NCBI RefSeq assembly: GCF_021603645.1
Contig: NZ_BQHJ01000004.1
Location: forward strand, 248,001-312,000
Direction of reading: 5' to 3'
Length of the DNA stretch: 64,000 nt
Source of the DNA: Pseudomonas pseudonitroreducens
GTDB taxonomy: Bacteria > Pseudomonadota > Gammaproteobacteria > Pseudomonadales > Pseudomonadaceae
The notes beneath the pieces were generated by a model. The model saw only the letters and a list, made by a program, of their open reading frames with translations. It had not been told where the DNA came from and made no database searches. Both the position numbers and the translations under genes were made by a program. Every line of letters starts with the position of its first letter. The stretch's first letter is position 1. This document shows, piece by piece, positions 39,773 through 51,135 of this stretch.

Positions 39773-39855
39773 GGCGGACTCCGTCCGAGCTGCAGGCTTC
39801 ATGCTGCAGGCGGCAGGCAGGCCTGGAGCCTATGGCCTGCCGCCTGTAGCCGCTG

Positions 39856-41019
39856 TTATTTCGTTTCGTTGAACAGCTCGCGGCCGATCAGCATGCGGCG
39901 GATTTCGCTGGTGCCGGCGCCGATCTCGTAGAGCTTGGCGTCGCGCAGCAGGCGGCCGGTGGGGAACTCGTTGATGTAGCCGTTGCCGCCGAGAATCTGG
40001 ATGGCGTCCAGGGCCATCTGGGTCGCGCGTTCGGCGGTGTAGAGGATCACCCCGGCGGCGTCCTTGCGGGTGGTCTCGCCACGGTCGCAGGCCTGGGCCA
40101 CCGCGTACAGGTAGGCGCGGCTGGCGTTGAGCTGGGTGTACATGTCGGCGACCTTGCCCTGGATCAGCTGGAACTCGCCGATGCTCTGGCCGAACTGCTT
40201 GCGGTCGTGGATATAGGGGACGATCACGTCCATGCAGGCCTGCATGATGCCGATCGGGCCGCCGGCGAGGACCACACGCTCGTAGTCCAGGCCGCTCATC
40301 AGCACCTTCACGCCGCCGTTGACCGCGCCCAGCACGTTCTCTTCCGGCACTTCCACGTCATCGAAGAACAGCTCGCAGGTGTTCGAGCCGCGCATGCCCA
40401 GCTTGTCGAACTTGCTGCCACGGCTGAAGCCTTTCCAGTCGCGCTCGACGATGAATGCGGTGATGCCGTGGGCGCCTTTTTCCGGCTCGGTCTTGGCGTA
40501 GATCACATAGGTGTTGGCGTCCGGGCCGTTGGTGATCCAAGTCTTGCTGCCGTTCAGCACGAAACGGTCGCCGCGCTTCTCGGCGCGCAGCTTCATCGAT
40601 ACCACGTCGGAGCCGGCGTTGGGCTCGCTCATGGCCAGGGCGCCGATGTGCTCGCCGCTGATCAGCTTGGGCAGGTACTTGGCCTTCTGCTCGGCATTGC
40701 CGTTGCGCTTGATCTGGTTGACGCACAGGTTGGAGTGCGCGCCGTAGGACAGGCCGACCGACGCCGAGCCGCGGCTGATCTCCTCGATGGCGATGACGTG
40801 GGCCAGGTAGCCCATGTTGGCGCCGCCGTACTCCTCCGCGACGGTGATGCCGAGCAGGCCCATGTCGCCGAACTTCTTCCACATGTCCATGGGGAACAGG
40901 TTGTCCGCATCGATCTGCGCGGCGCGCGGGGCGAGTTCGCTGGCGACGAAGCCCTGCACCTGCTCGCGCAGCATGTCGATGGTTTCGCCGAGGCCGAAGT
41001 TGAGGGAGGGGTAGCTCAT
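39856..41019 (-). CDS. liuA: Isovaleryl-CoA dehydrogenase
   Basis: 387 residues from the ATG at 41019. FAD acyl-CoA dehydrogenase that oxidises isovaleryl-CoA to 3-methylcrotonyl-CoA. FAD/acyl sites: [46 protein letters not shown]. The catalytic base is Glu247 in [13 protein letters not shown], the position specific to isovaleryl-CoA dehydrogenases rather than the usual C-terminal Glu. First enzyme gene after liuR. Confidence 0.94.
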   Translation of the reverse strand: MSYPSLNFGLGETIDMLREQVQGFVASELAPRAAQIDADNLFPMDMWKKFGDMGLLGITVAEEYGGANMGYLAHVIAIEEISRGSASVGLSYGAHSNLCVNQIKRNGNAEQKAKYLPKLISGEHIGALAMSEPNAGSDVVSMKLRAEKRGDRFVLNGSKTWITNGPDANTYVIYAKTEPEKGAHGITAFIVERDWKGFSRGSKFDKLGMRGSNTCELFFDDVEVPEENVLGAVNGGVKVLMSGLDYERVVLAGGPIGIMQACMDVIVPYIHDRKQFGQSIGEFQLIQGKVADMYTQLNASRAYLYAVAQACDRGETTRKDAAGVILYTAERATQMALDAIQILGGNGYINEFPTGRLLRDAKLYEIGAGTSEIRRMLIGRELFNETK

Positions 41020-41075
41020 GGAATCACCTGTACTTGTATTTGTAATCGGATGAGAGAGCGGGCAGGGCGGCGAGA

Positions 41076-41480
41076 TCAGCTCGTGGCGCGCTGCTTGCGG
41101 GGTTTGTCGGTCTCGGCCATGGCCGCCAGGCAGCGCTCCTCGGCCGTGTCCAGTTCCAGTTTCATCTGCTCGATGTCGAGCAGTTGCTGTTCCAGCTGCG
41201 CGCGGCGCGCGGTGATCTTGTCGAGGAAGGTCTGCAGCTGCTTGGTGTTGCCGCTGCTGGGATCGTAGAGGTCGATCAGCTCCTTGCACTCGGCCAGCGA
41301 GAAGCCGATGCGCTTGCCGCGCAGGATCAGCTTCAGGGCCACCAGGTCCTTGGCGCTGTAGATGCGCTCCTGGCCACGGCGCTCGGGGCTGAGCATCCCC
41401 TGTTCCTCGTAGAAGCGAATGGCGCGGGTGGTGACGTCCAGTTCGCGGGCCAGCTCGGAGATGGTGTAGGTCGTGGGCAT
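41076..41480 (-). CDS. liuR: MerR-family regulator of leucine/isovalerate degradation
   Basis: 134 residues. N-terminal winged helix ([20 protein letters not shown], then [20 protein letters not shown]) and a long C-terminal dimerisation coiled coil ([20 protein letters not shown]). No metal-binding cysteines, as expected for LiuR. A 16-bp perfect palindrome lies 28 bases upstream of the start. First gene of liuRABCDE. Confidence 0.9.
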   Translation of the reverse strand: MPTTYTISELARELDVTTRAIRFYEEQGMLSPERRGQERIYSAKDLVALKLILRGKRIGFSLAECKELIDLYDPSSGNTKQLQTFLDKITARRAQLEQQLLDIEQMKLELDTAEERCLAAMAETDKPRKQRATS

Positions 41481-41507
41481 GGGAATGTTCTTGCTCGGTC
41501 GTTTACC

Positions 41508-41523
41508 TTTACGTTAACGTAAA
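41508..41523 (-). promoter_or_regulatory. LiuR operator
   Basis: Perfect 16-bp palindrome TTTACGTTAACGTAAA just upstream of liuR. It matches the known MerR-type LiuR site of Pseudomonas and is likely to sit in the liuR promoter spacer. Confidence 0.8.
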
Positions 41524-41741
41524 CCTGCCTTGAGTCACTGTCAACACAACGCGGAGGCGACGCGAAAGGGGAGATGCACGGGGGAGTGGCGCGGGAATTG
41601 CCTCGTGCTTGCCTGCGAACCTTCCTACCGAGGGCTTCCCCTTTACTGACGCTGTCTGCGGGTGTACACAGCCCTGACCAGCCTGCGAGTTCCGCGCCCC
41701 TATCTCCCTGAAAAGGTGCACGGAACCTACCGGAGCGATGC

Positions 41742-43639
<1,898 letters not shown>

Positions 43640-43640
<1 letters not shown>

Positions 43641-45367
43641 TGTTCGTTACCCGCCTTATCGAGAGCGACGACCCGCAGGCGCTCAAGGCCTCGCTGCGCT
43701 GGCTGTACGGTTTCGTGCGGCCGCACAAGGCGGCCATTGCCGGGCTGCTCGGGTTGTCGTTCTGCGCCTCGATCCTGGTGCTCGCGCAACCCTGGTTGAC
43801 CAAGACGCTGATCGACGACGGCCTGCTGGCGAAGGACTTCCCGGTGCTGGTGATGGTGGCCGGCGCGATGATCGTCGTCGGCCTGGTCGGCACGGCGCTG
43901 TCCGGCCTGAACCGCTACCTGCACACGCGCCTGTCCGGGCGCATCCTGTTTTCCCTGCGTGACGCGCTGTACCGTCACTTGCAGACCCTGTCGCCGAGCT
44001 TCTTCGGCCGCCGACGCATCGGCGACCTGATGTCCCGGCTCGACGGCGATGTCGCCGAGATCCAGCGCTTCGCCGTGGATTCGCTGTTCTCTGCCGTTTC
44101 CAGCGTGATCGGCCTGGTCGGCGCGTTGGTGCTGCTGCTTACGCTGTCGTGGAAACTCTCGCTGCTGGTGGCGCTGCTGATCCCGCTGGACGTGCTCTGG
44201 CTGCGCTGGATGCGGCGCAAGGTGGAGCGCGAGGCGCGCGGCCTGCGCGAGCGTTCGGCAGACCTCTCGTCATTCTTCGTCGAGACGCTGCCGGCGATGA
44301 AGTTCATTCAGTCCGCCGGCCAGCAGTCCCGCGAATCCGGGCGCCTGGAAGGGCTGGGGCAGGGCTACCTCGGCCAGTTGCTGCGCCTGCAGCTGACCGA
44401 ATTCTTCACCCAGGCAGTGCCCGGCACGCTGATGTCACTGTCCCGCGCCTGTGCCTTCCTGGTCGGCGGTTACTGGGTAGTGCAGGGCACCTGGCAGCTG
44501 GGCTCGCTGATCGCCTTTTCCACCTATCTGGGCATGGCCATCGGGCCGGTGCAGAGCCTGCTCGGCCTGTACGTCGCGCTGCAGCGCATGACGGTCAGCC
44601 TTGGTCGGGTGATGGAACTGCGCGGCGAAGAGGCAACCATCGTTTCACCCGCTGCGCCCCGGCCGATGCCGTCGGTCGGCGAGCTGCGCCTGGACAACCT
44701 GTACTACGCCTGGCCGGGCCGTGCGCAGCCGGTGCTGCAGGCTGTGCAAGCGGTGATTCCCGCCGGTCTCAAGGTCGCACTGAGCGGCCCGTCCGGCGTC
44801 GGCAAAAGTACCCTGATCGATCTGTTGCAACGCTTCTACGACCCCGACGAGGGCAGCATCCTGCTGGACGGCGTGGACCTGCGCGAACTCGACCTGCACG
44901 CCCTGCGCCGGCGTGTAGCGGTGGTCAGCCAGGATATCGTGCTGTTCCGCGGCAGCCTGGCCGACAACCTGGCCTATAGCGCACCCGAGTCGAGCCGCGA
45001 AGCCATCGACAGGGCCGCCCGCGCGGCGCAGCTGGACAGCCTGATCGCCAGCCTGCCCGAGGGCCTCGACAGCCCGCTGGGCGAGCGCGGCCAGCAGCTT
45101 TCCGGTGGGCAGAAACAACGCATCGCCATCGCCCGCGCGCTGTTGCAGGACCCGCTGATCCTGGTGCTGGACGAGGCCACTTCGCAGGTGGACGAGAGCA
45201 CCGAGCGCGAGGTGATTGCTGCCATCGACCGCTTGTTCGCCGGGCGCACGCGGCTTTTGATCAGTCACCGTACGTCGACACTGGCGGCAGCCGACCTGCA
45301 TCTGGAGCTGCAGGAAGGGCGGATGCGCGTGCGCGAAGCGCAGCCGGTGCAGCGACATGAAGCCTGA
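43640..45367 (+). CDS. qhpF: Fused ABC exporter, QhpF-like
   Basis: 575 residues from the ATG at 43640. N-terminal six-span transmembrane domain (AAIAGLLGLSFCASILVLAQ onward) fused to one ATPase domain: Walker A LSGPSGVGKSTLID, signature LSGGQKQRIAIARALL, Walker B LILVLDEATSQVDES. Alone this could be any peptide or lipid exporter. The immediate neighbours, a small subtilase and a flavin monooxygenase, match the maturation set of quinohemoprotein amine dehydrogenase, in which QhpF exports the modified gamma subunit QhpC to the periplasm. Symbol given on context. Confidence 0.72.
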
Positions 45368-46028
45368 GCTGCGGGTTGGGGTGGTCGACAGTGGTTTTGC
45401 CGAGTCGCATTCAGCGAGCGTGAGCGCTGCGCGACGTTTCTTCCTCACCGACACCGGCCATGCCGAGGGCGAGCCCCTGGTGGATGCCCTTGGCCACGGA
45501 AGCGCTGTCTGCGAAGCCATTCTTTCCCATGCGCCGAGTGTCCGTCTGTCTGTCGCCCAGGTCTTCGATGAGCGCGGTGTAACCAGCCCGTTGCAGATCG
45601 CCGCCGCACTGCACTGGCTCGGCGAGCAGGGGGTGCGGGTGATCAACCTGAGCCTGGGCGTGCGCCAGGACCGGCCGATCCTGCGTGATGCGGTGGCGGA
45701 ATTGGTGGAGACGGGCGTGATCGTTTGCGCGTCTAGCCCGGCGCGGGGCGAGTCGGTGTTCCCTGCGGGCTATCCCGGTGTAATTCGAGTGACGGGTGAT
45801 GCGCGCTGCGGTGAAAAAGAGTGGTCCTGGCTGGATAGCCCGCAGGCGGATTTCGGTGCGGCGGTGAAGGTGGCCGGGCGTTCCGGGGCGAGCCTGGGGT
45901 GTGCAGCCTTCAGCGGCCATCTGGCGGCGCTGCTTGCGGAGCGGTCGGAGCTTTCGAATGTGCAGATCATTGAGGTGATGCGCGAGCGGGCGGTTTTTCG
46001 GGGGATCGAGCGGAAGGTGAGTTTGTGA
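45357..46028 (+). CDS. qhpE: Subtilisin-like protease, QhpE-like
   Basis: 223 residues, a minimal S8 domain without signal peptide, hence cytoplasmic. The triad is Asp11 (VGVVDSGFA), His47 (ALGHGSAVCE) and Ser179 (GASLGCAAFSG, replacing the usual GTSMAxP motif). In the qhp pathway QhpE removes the leader of the cross-linked gamma subunit before export. It overlaps the ABC gene by 11 bases and precedes the monooxygenase gene. Confidence 0.75.
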   Translation: MKPELRVGVVDSGFAESHSASVSAARRFFLTDTGHAEGEPLVDALGHGSAVCEAILSHAPSVRLSVAQVFDERGVTSPLQIAAALHWLGEQGVRVINLSLGVRQDRPILRDAVAELVETGVIVCASSPARGESVFPAGYPGVIRVTGDARCGEKEWSWLDSPQADFGAAVKVAGRSGASLGCAAFSGHLAALLAERSELSNVQIIEVMRERAVFRGIERKVSL

Positions 46029-46046
46029 GTCATGGTCGAGTTTTTG

Positions 46047-46197
46047 CCCCTCACCCCAACCCTCTCCCGGAGGGAGAGGGAGCCGTCCTCTGCAAGCGTT
46101 CACTACGCAGACTTTCCCGCGGCCTTCTATGTGCGCAGAAACTCCCATGCACGCCGATCAGCCCCCTCTCCCTCTGGGAGAGGGCTAGGGTGAGGGC
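46047..46197. repeat. CCTCACCC hairpins within the qhp-like operon
   Basis: Two hairpins, one with arms around CCCTCTCCCGGAGGGAGAGG and one around CCTCTCCCTCTGGGAGAGGG, separate qhpE-like from qhpG-like genes. Confidence 0.75.
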
Positions 46198-46206
46198 CTC
46201 CGTAGC

Positions 46207-47523
46207 ATGAGCGAGCTCCCGATTCTGATCCTCGGCGCCGGCCCCGCCGGAGCCACCGTCGCGCTTGGCCTGCGCCGTCTCGGCCATGCCGTCACCGTGA
46301 TCAGCGAGTGGCGTCGCTTTGCCGCCGTCGAAGGCGTCTCCCAGCGTGTGCTCGAAGGCCTGCGCAATTCCGGCTTGAAGCACGCACTGGAATGCGCCGC
46401 GCCACCGTCACAGCGTCGCGTGCGCTGGAACGGCGTGGAAAGCGCGCAGAACATCGAATGCATCCTCGACCGCCCGCGCTTCGATGTGGGACTGCGCGAG
46501 GACCTGAAAGAAGCCGGCGTCGAATTGGTCGAAGCCCAGGTGCTGGCGGTGGCGGAAGAAGGCCCCGGCTGGCGCGTGAAACTCGACAATGGCCGGGAAG
46601 TGCAGGGTACTTTTCTGGTCGAAGCCCGGGGGCGGCAGGCGCCGCTGAACCAGAAGGGCATGAAAGCCCGGCGCGGCCCGGAAACCCTCAGCCTGCTCAA
46701 CCGCTGGCAGGGCGAGCCCGGCCCGCTGGCGACGGCGGTGGAAAGCCTGGCCGATGGCTGGGCGTGGATGGCGCGGCTGGAGGATGGGCGCTGCTACTGG
46801 CAACTGACCCTGGACGTCGCCAGCAGCCAGTTGCCGCCGCGCGAGCAGTTGCTCGCCTACTGCCGCGAGCGCCGCGCCACGTCGCAGCTGGTCCGGCAAT
46901 TCTTCGGGGATGCCGAGGAGCGTGAACTGGACCTGCACGCCCGCAGCAGCACGGCGATCCTCTGCCTGGAAGCCTGTGGCGACACCTGGATTCGCGTGGG
47001 CGATGCGGCGATGGCGGTGGACCCGTTGTCCGGCAATGGCATCTTCCAGTCGCTGTCGTCGGCGTTGCAGGCGCCGCTGGTGATCAACACCTTGCTGCGT
47101 GCGCCGGAGCGCGCGGAGTTGGCCCGGCGCTTCCACCAGCAACGGGTCGAGCAACTGTTCCTGCGCTTTGCCCGTGTCGGCCGCGACTTCTATGCCAGCG
47201 AAAATCAATGGACCGACCAGCCGTTCTGGCAAGCGCGCCGCGCCTGGCCGGACGAGCAGCCGAGCCATGTGCCGACGGACTTCGCCAGCCTGCGCATCGA
47301 ACGAGCGCCCGTGCTGAAGGGCGAGTTCGTCGACGAGGCGGAGGTGGTGGTCAGCGCCGACCAGCCGCTGGGCATCTGGCATCTGGATGGCCTGGAGCTG
47401 GCGCCCTGGCTGCGGCGGCTACGCACGGAGCCCGAGGGCCAGGTGCTGGCGGACTTGCCGCCGGAGCGTCGCCGGGCCTTCCAGGGCTGGCTGCTGTCTC
47501 AGGGCTATCGGCCGCAGCTTTAA
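46207..47523 (+). CDS. qhpG: FAD-dependent monooxygenase, QhpG-like
   Basis: 438 residues. FAD fingerprint at the N-terminus (PILILGAGPAGATVALGLRR) and second FAD motif (WIRVGDAAMAVDPLSGNGIF) as in tryptophan halogenase/hydroxylase-type flavoproteins. QhpG hydroxylates a tryptophan of the gamma subunit to start cysteine tryptophylquinone formation. Length and context with QhpE/QhpF homologues fit. The enzyme's structural genes (qhpA, qhpB, qhpC) and the radical SAM gene qhpD are not in the window. Confidence 0.75.
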   Translation: MSELPILILGAGPAGATVALGLRRLGHAVTVISEWRRFAAVEGVSQRVLEGLRNSGLKHALECAAPPSQRRVRWNGVESAQNIECILDRPRFDVGLREDLKEAGVELVEAQVLAVAEEGPGWRVKLDNGREVQGTFLVEARGRQAPLNQKGMKARRGPETLSLLNRWQGEPGPLATAVESLADGWAWMARLEDGRCYWQLTLDVASSQLPPREQLLAYCRERRATSQLVRQFFGDAEERELDLHARSSTAILCLEACGDTWIRVGDAAMAVDPLSGNGIFQSLSSALQAPLVINTLLRAPERAELARRFHQQRVEQLFLRFARVGRDFYASENQWTDQPFWQARRAWPDEQPSHVPTDFASLRIERAPVLKGEFVDEAEVVVSADQPLGIWHLDGLELAPWLRRLRTEPEGQVLADLPPERRRAFQGWLLSQGYRPQL

Positions 47524-47586
47524 CCACTTCACGGATTTTCGAGGCTGCGCTGGGCGATGATGCACGGCTGCCCGATGGAGAATCCC

Positions 47587-48114
47587 ATGGCCTTCCTGCG
47601 ATCCGCCTTTGCCCTGTCGCTGATCCTGCTGACGCTCTTCGATACTTCGCTCGCGGCTTCGACGTCGGCGACCGATGCCGCCAGCGCGGAACGCTTCCTG
47701 CGCCAGCTGTACGCCAGCTATTCGCCGGACGGCCCGGGCGTGCCGAACAAGACGCTGAAGGAAGAGGACGTCTACGATGCCTCGCTGATCGCCCTGATGA
47801 AAGCCGACCAGGACGCCGCCGGAGGCGAGCTGGGCTACCTCGGTGGGGACCCGCTGTGCGATTGCCAGGACTGGGGCGATATCAAGGTGAAGTCGCTGGA
47901 TTTTGCCGCGGTGGACGACGAACGCCTGAAGGCCCGGGTGGTGCTCAAGGACGCACTGACCGGAGAGGACCGCGATCTTGGCCTGCTGTTGCATCGCACG
48001 GCCGGGGGCTGGCTGGTCGAAGACTGCTTCAATGAGCAGGGCAGCCTGGCGGAGAACCTGCGGCATAGCACACAGGAACTCCTGCGCTTGAAGAAGGATG
48101 CGGCCAAGCCCTGA
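47587..48114 (+). CDS. Secreted DUF3828-like protein
   Basis: 175 residues from the ATG at 47587 (GGAG 6 bases upstream). Signal peptide MAFLRSAFALSLILLTLFDT, cleavage near residue 24, so periplasmic. The mature domain (AERFLRQLYASYSPDGPG, then LLHRTAGGWLVEDCFNEQGS) looks like the DUF3828 / NTF2-like group. Function unknown. It follows the qhpG-like gene in the same direction after 63 bases and could belong to that operon. Confidence 0.65.
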   Translation: MAFLRSAFALSLILLTLFDTSLAASTSATDAASAERFLRQLYASYSPDGPGVPNKTLKEEDVYDASLIALMKADQDAAGGELGYLGGDPLCDCQDWGDIKVKSLDFAAVDDERLKARVVLKDALTGEDRDLGLLLHRTAGGWLVEDCFNEQGSLAENLRHSTQELLRLKKDAAKP

Positions 48115-48146
48115 TATCGCAGGGCTCGGATCGTTGTTGGCAGGAG

Positions 48147-48220
48147 CGTAGGAGCGGACTTCGTCCGCGATAGGTCTGCATCGCGCCGGACACCATCGCG
48201 GACGGAGTCCGCTCCTACGC
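48147..48220. repeat. REP pair, GGACTTCGTCC type
   Basis: GTAGGAGCGGACTTCGTCCG and its inverted partner downstream of the DUF3828 gene. Confidence 0.8.
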
Positions 48221-48230
48221 GAGCACTGGC

Positions 48231-48285
48231 TTACTTGCGGTCGATCCCCACGGTCTGCGGGGTGGTGAACTCGCGCAGGCCGAAG
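48231..48285 (-). pseudogene. Fragment duplicating the 3' end of the aldehyde dehydrogenase gene
   Basis: 55 bp nearly identical (four differences) to 48535-48589. It encodes FGLREFTTPQTVGIDRK and a stop, against FGLREFTNPQTVWIDRK in the intact gene. Upstream of the fragment the similarity ends at a palindrome, so it is a remnant of a duplication or of a lost paralogue. Confidence 0.8.
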
Positions 48286-48287
48286 CC

Positions 48288-48450
48288 TGTAGGGCGCATA
48301 ACCTGTTCCAGGTCATGCGCCCTACGTTCAGAAGAGCGGCGCGGCCAAGCCCTGATATCGCGCTGACATCCCGGTGGGTTCGCGAGCAAGCTCGCTCCTA
48401 CAAGAAACACGCCGGCGCCCCCCCCTGTAGGAGCGAGCTTGCTCGCGAAC
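48288..48450. repeat. Palindrome and REP pair
   Basis: A TGTAGGGCGCATAACCTGTT palindrome (48288-48326), then two opposed REPs (48378-48450). The whole gap 48115-48534 contains only repeats, the 55-bp fragment and a terminator. Confidence 0.8.
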
Positions 48451-48483
48451 CGCACGGCACATCAACCGTCCACCTGCAAACAC

Positions 48484-48522
48484 AAAGCCCCCTCTACCGC
48501 CAGGCGGTAGAGGGGGCTTTTT
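48484..48522. terminator. Bidirectional intrinsic terminator
   Basis: Long stem (AAAGCCCCCTCTACCGCC against GGCGGTAGAGGGGGCTTT) with A/T runs on both sides, 12 bases beyond the end of the aldehyde dehydrogenase gene. Confidence 0.85.
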
Positions 48523-48534
48523 GACTGGCGTGGC

Positions 48535-49920
48535 TTACTTGCGGTCGATCCACACGGTCTGCGGGTTGGTGAATTCGCGCAGGCCGAAGTGCGACAGCTC
48601 GCGGCCGAAACCGCTCTTCTTCACGCCGCCGATCGGTACGCGGGGATCGGAAGCGGAGAAGCCGTTGATGAACACGCCACCGCTGACCAGGCGACGGGCC
48701 ATGTGCTGGGCCTTGGCCTTGTCGGCAGTCCAGATCGCGCCGGAGAGGCCGAACTCGCTGTCGTTGGCCAGCTCCAGGGCGTGCTCGGCGTCGCGGGCGA
48801 CGATCAGCGAAGCGACCGGTCCGAAGATTTCCTTCTTGAACGCGGTGTTGCCCGGCTGCACGTTGGCCAGCACGGTCGGCGCGTAGTAGTTGCCTTCGCC
48901 GTCGAGCTTGTGGCCGCCCAGCAGCAGGGTCGCGCCGTCGGCGATGGCCTGTTGCACCTGGCCGTCCAGCTCGTCGCGCAGGTCGAAGCGGGCCATCGGG
49001 CCGACGAAGGTGTCGTCCGCCAGCGGGTCGCCGATCTTCAGTGCCTTGACCGCAGCCAGCAGCTTCTCGGTGAAGGCCGGGGCGATGGATTCTTCGAGGA
49101 TCATGCGCTTGGCGGCGATGCACACCTGGCCGCAGTTGCCGAAGCGGCTGGCGACAGCGGCTTTCACGGCGGCGTCGAGGTCGGCGTCGGCGAGCACGAT
49201 GAAGGCGTCGGAACCGCCCAGCTCCAGCACGCACTTCTTCAGCGCGGCACCGGCCTGGGAGGCGATGGCGGCGCCTGCGCCGACACTGCCGGTCACGGCG
49301 ATGGAAGCGATGCGGTCATCGGCGATGGCCTTGGAAACCAGCGGCGGCTCGACGTTCAGTACCTCGAACACGCCTTCCGGCAGGCCGGCCTGCAGCCAGG
49401 CGTCGCGCAGCTGATAGGCGCAACCCATGACGTTCGGCGCGTGCTTGAGCACGTAGGTGTTGCCGCCGAGGATGATGCTCACCGCGCCGCGCATGACCTG
49501 CCAGGTGGGGAAGTTCCACGGCATCACGGCCAGCACCGGGCCCAGCGGCAGGTAGGAGATGTACGCGCCCTCGATGCTGGTCTTCTCGTCTTCGAGCATG
49601 GCCGGGCCGTTGTCGGCGTACCACTCGCAGAGGTTGGCGCACTTGTTGATTTCGCCCCGCGCCTGGGTGACCGGCATGCCCATTTCCTGGGCTTCCATGC
49701 GGGCCATCGGCTCGACGTTGGCGCGCAGTACTTCGGCCATCTTGCGCAGCACGGCGACACGTTCGGCGATGCTGGTGTCGCGCCATTGGCGGAACGCGGC
49801 ATCGGTGCGGGCCAGCGAGGTTTCCAGCTGGGCGGCGTCTTCGAAGGTGTAGCGGGCCAGTTCCTGGCCGGTGGCGGGGCTGCGGGAGATGGCAGCGGGG
49901 ATGGCGGCAATCTGGTTCAT
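48535..49920 (-). CDS. NAD(P)-dependent (succinate-semi)aldehyde dehydrogenase
   Basis: 461 residues from the ATG at 49920. Aldehyde dehydrogenase with the NAD site (VLAVMPWNFPTWQVMRGAV; IAVTGSVGAGAAIASQAG), general base Glu in CVLELGGSDAFIVL, and nucleophile Cys in FGNCGQVCIAAKRMIL. Closest in feel to Sad-type succinate-semialdehyde dehydrogenases. Its divergent LysR neighbour supports a dedicated two-gene unit. Next to the qhp-like genes it could also oxidise aldehydes released from amines; that is inference. Confidence 0.85.
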   Translation of the reverse strand: MNQIAAIPAAISRSPATGQELARYTFEDAAQLETSLARTDAAFRQWRDTSIAERVAVLRKMAEVLRANVEPMARMEAQEMGMPVTQARGEINKCANLCEWYADNGPAMLEDEKTSIEGAYISYLPLGPVLAVMPWNFPTWQVMRGAVSIILGGNTYVLKHAPNVMGCAYQLRDAWLQAGLPEGVFEVLNVEPPLVSKAIADDRIASIAVTGSVGAGAAIASQAGAALKKCVLELGGSDAFIVLADADLDAAVKAAVASRFGNCGQVCIAAKRMILEESIAPAFTEKLLAAVKALKIGDPLADDTFVGPMARFDLRDELDGQVQQAIADGATLLLGGHKLDGEGNYYAPTVLANVQPGNTAFKKEIFGPVASLIVARDAEHALELANDSEFGLSGAIWTADKAKAQHMARRLVSGGVFINGFSASDPRVPIGGVKKSGFGRELSHFGLREFTNPQTVWIDRK

Positions 49921-50014
49921 GGTGAGTCCTGCTTGTTCTGTTGAGGGGCCGCAAGGCCGGTCGTTCGTCCGGGCGAGTAGCTCCGGGATGGCGCAGAAAT
50001 TAAGATGCGCAACC

Positions 50015-50031
50015 ATTCATGTAAAATGAAT
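50015..50031. promoter_or_regulatory. Operator in the divergent aldehyde dehydrogenase/lysR region
   Basis: Perfect inverted repeat ATTCAT-GTAAA-ATGAAT with T-N11-A geometry, typical of LysR sites. It lies 34 bases before the lysR start and 95 bases before the dehydrogenase start. Confidence 0.65.
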
Positions 50032-50064
50032 AATCAAGAAAGACTCTTTCTCTCGGAGAGAATC

Positions 50065-50943
50065 ATGGATCTCACCCAACTGGAAATCGTCCGCGCCGTC
50101 GCCAACGAAGGCAGCATCACCGCCGCCGCCGCCCGTCTGCATCGCGTGCCGTCGAACCTGACTACGCGGATCAAGCAACTGGAGGCCGAGCTGGGCACCG
50201 AATTGTTTATCCGCGAGAAGCTGCGCCTGCGCCTGTCGCCGACGGGTCGCAGCTTCCTCGAGTACGCCGAGCGCATCCTCGATCTGGTGGAAGAGGCCAG
50301 GCAGGTGGCGGTGGGTGCCGAGCCCCATGGCGGTTTTTCCCTGGGCTCGATGGAAAGCACGGCAGCGGTGCGCATCCCGGAGATGCTGGCGCGCTATCAC
50401 CAGCAGTGCCCGAAGGTGCAGCTGGATCTTTCCACCGGCCCCTCGGGCGAGATGATCGACGGGGTGCTCTCCGGGCGCTTCATCGCCGCCTTCGCCGACG
50501 GTCCGGCCAATCACCCGCAACTGGACGGCAAGCCGGTGTACCACGAGGAGCTGGTGCTGATGAGCGCCCGGCACCATGCGCCGGTGCACGATGCGCGGGA
50601 CGTGGCGGGGGAGACGGTGTTCGCCTTCCGCGATACCTGCTCCTACCGCAAGCGCCTGGAAGGCTGGTTCGCCGAGCACCGCGTGGTGCCGGGCAAGATC
50701 ATGGAGATGGAGTCCTACCACGGCATGCTCGCCTGCATCGCGGCGGGCGGTGGCGTGGCGATCATCCCGCGGGCGATGTTCGACAGCCTGGCCGGCGGTC
50801 GTAACGTGGCCATCCACCGGCTGGCGCCGCAGCATGCCGACGCGACGACCTGGCTGTTCTGGCGGCGCGGCACCGATACGCCGGCGCTGCGGGCATTTAT
50901 CGGACTACTGGACGCGCCCCTGGCCGAGGCTGAGGTGGCCTGA
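50065..50943 (+). CDS. LysR-family regulator, divergent to the aldehyde dehydrogenase
   Basis: 292 residues from the ATG at 50065 (CGGAGAG upstream). N-terminal helix-turn-helix (GSITAAAARLHRVPSNLTTR) and a LysR effector domain (FSLGSMESTAAVRIPEMLAR; GGGVAIIPRAMFDSL). Shares a 144-bp region with the dehydrogenase gene and a LysR-type dyad within it, so it probably controls both. In enterobacteria a similar LysR/semialdehyde dehydrogenase pair exists; orthology not proven. Confidence 0.82.
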   Translation: MDLTQLEIVRAVANEGSITAAAARLHRVPSNLTTRIKQLEAELGTELFIREKLRLRLSPTGRSFLEYAERILDLVEEARQVAVGAEPHGGFSLGSMESTAAVRIPEMLARYHQQCPKVQLDLSTGPSGEMIDGVLSGRFIAAFADGPANHPQLDGKPVYHEELVLMSARHHAPVHDARDVAGETVFAFRDTCSYRKRLEGWFAEHRVVPGKIMEMESYHGMLACIAAGGGVAIIPRAMFDSLAGGRNVAIHRLAPQHADATTWLFWRRGTDTPALRAFIGLLDAPLAEAEVA

Positions 50944-51135
50944 GCGCGGGGCTTTGCGCACGCTGTTGCGCCAGCGTTACGTAACGCCTTCGAGACAGCG
51001 GTTAAAAATTCGCCAGCGCCTCTTGCGGAGGCTTTGCGCTGCGCTAACGTGAGTCTCTCTGTCCGTCGTGCGAAGGCGGAATACGCCCTTCGCGGCAGGG
51101 CGTTTTCCCCGCTGGCCTTCTGCCCGGAGCGCATG

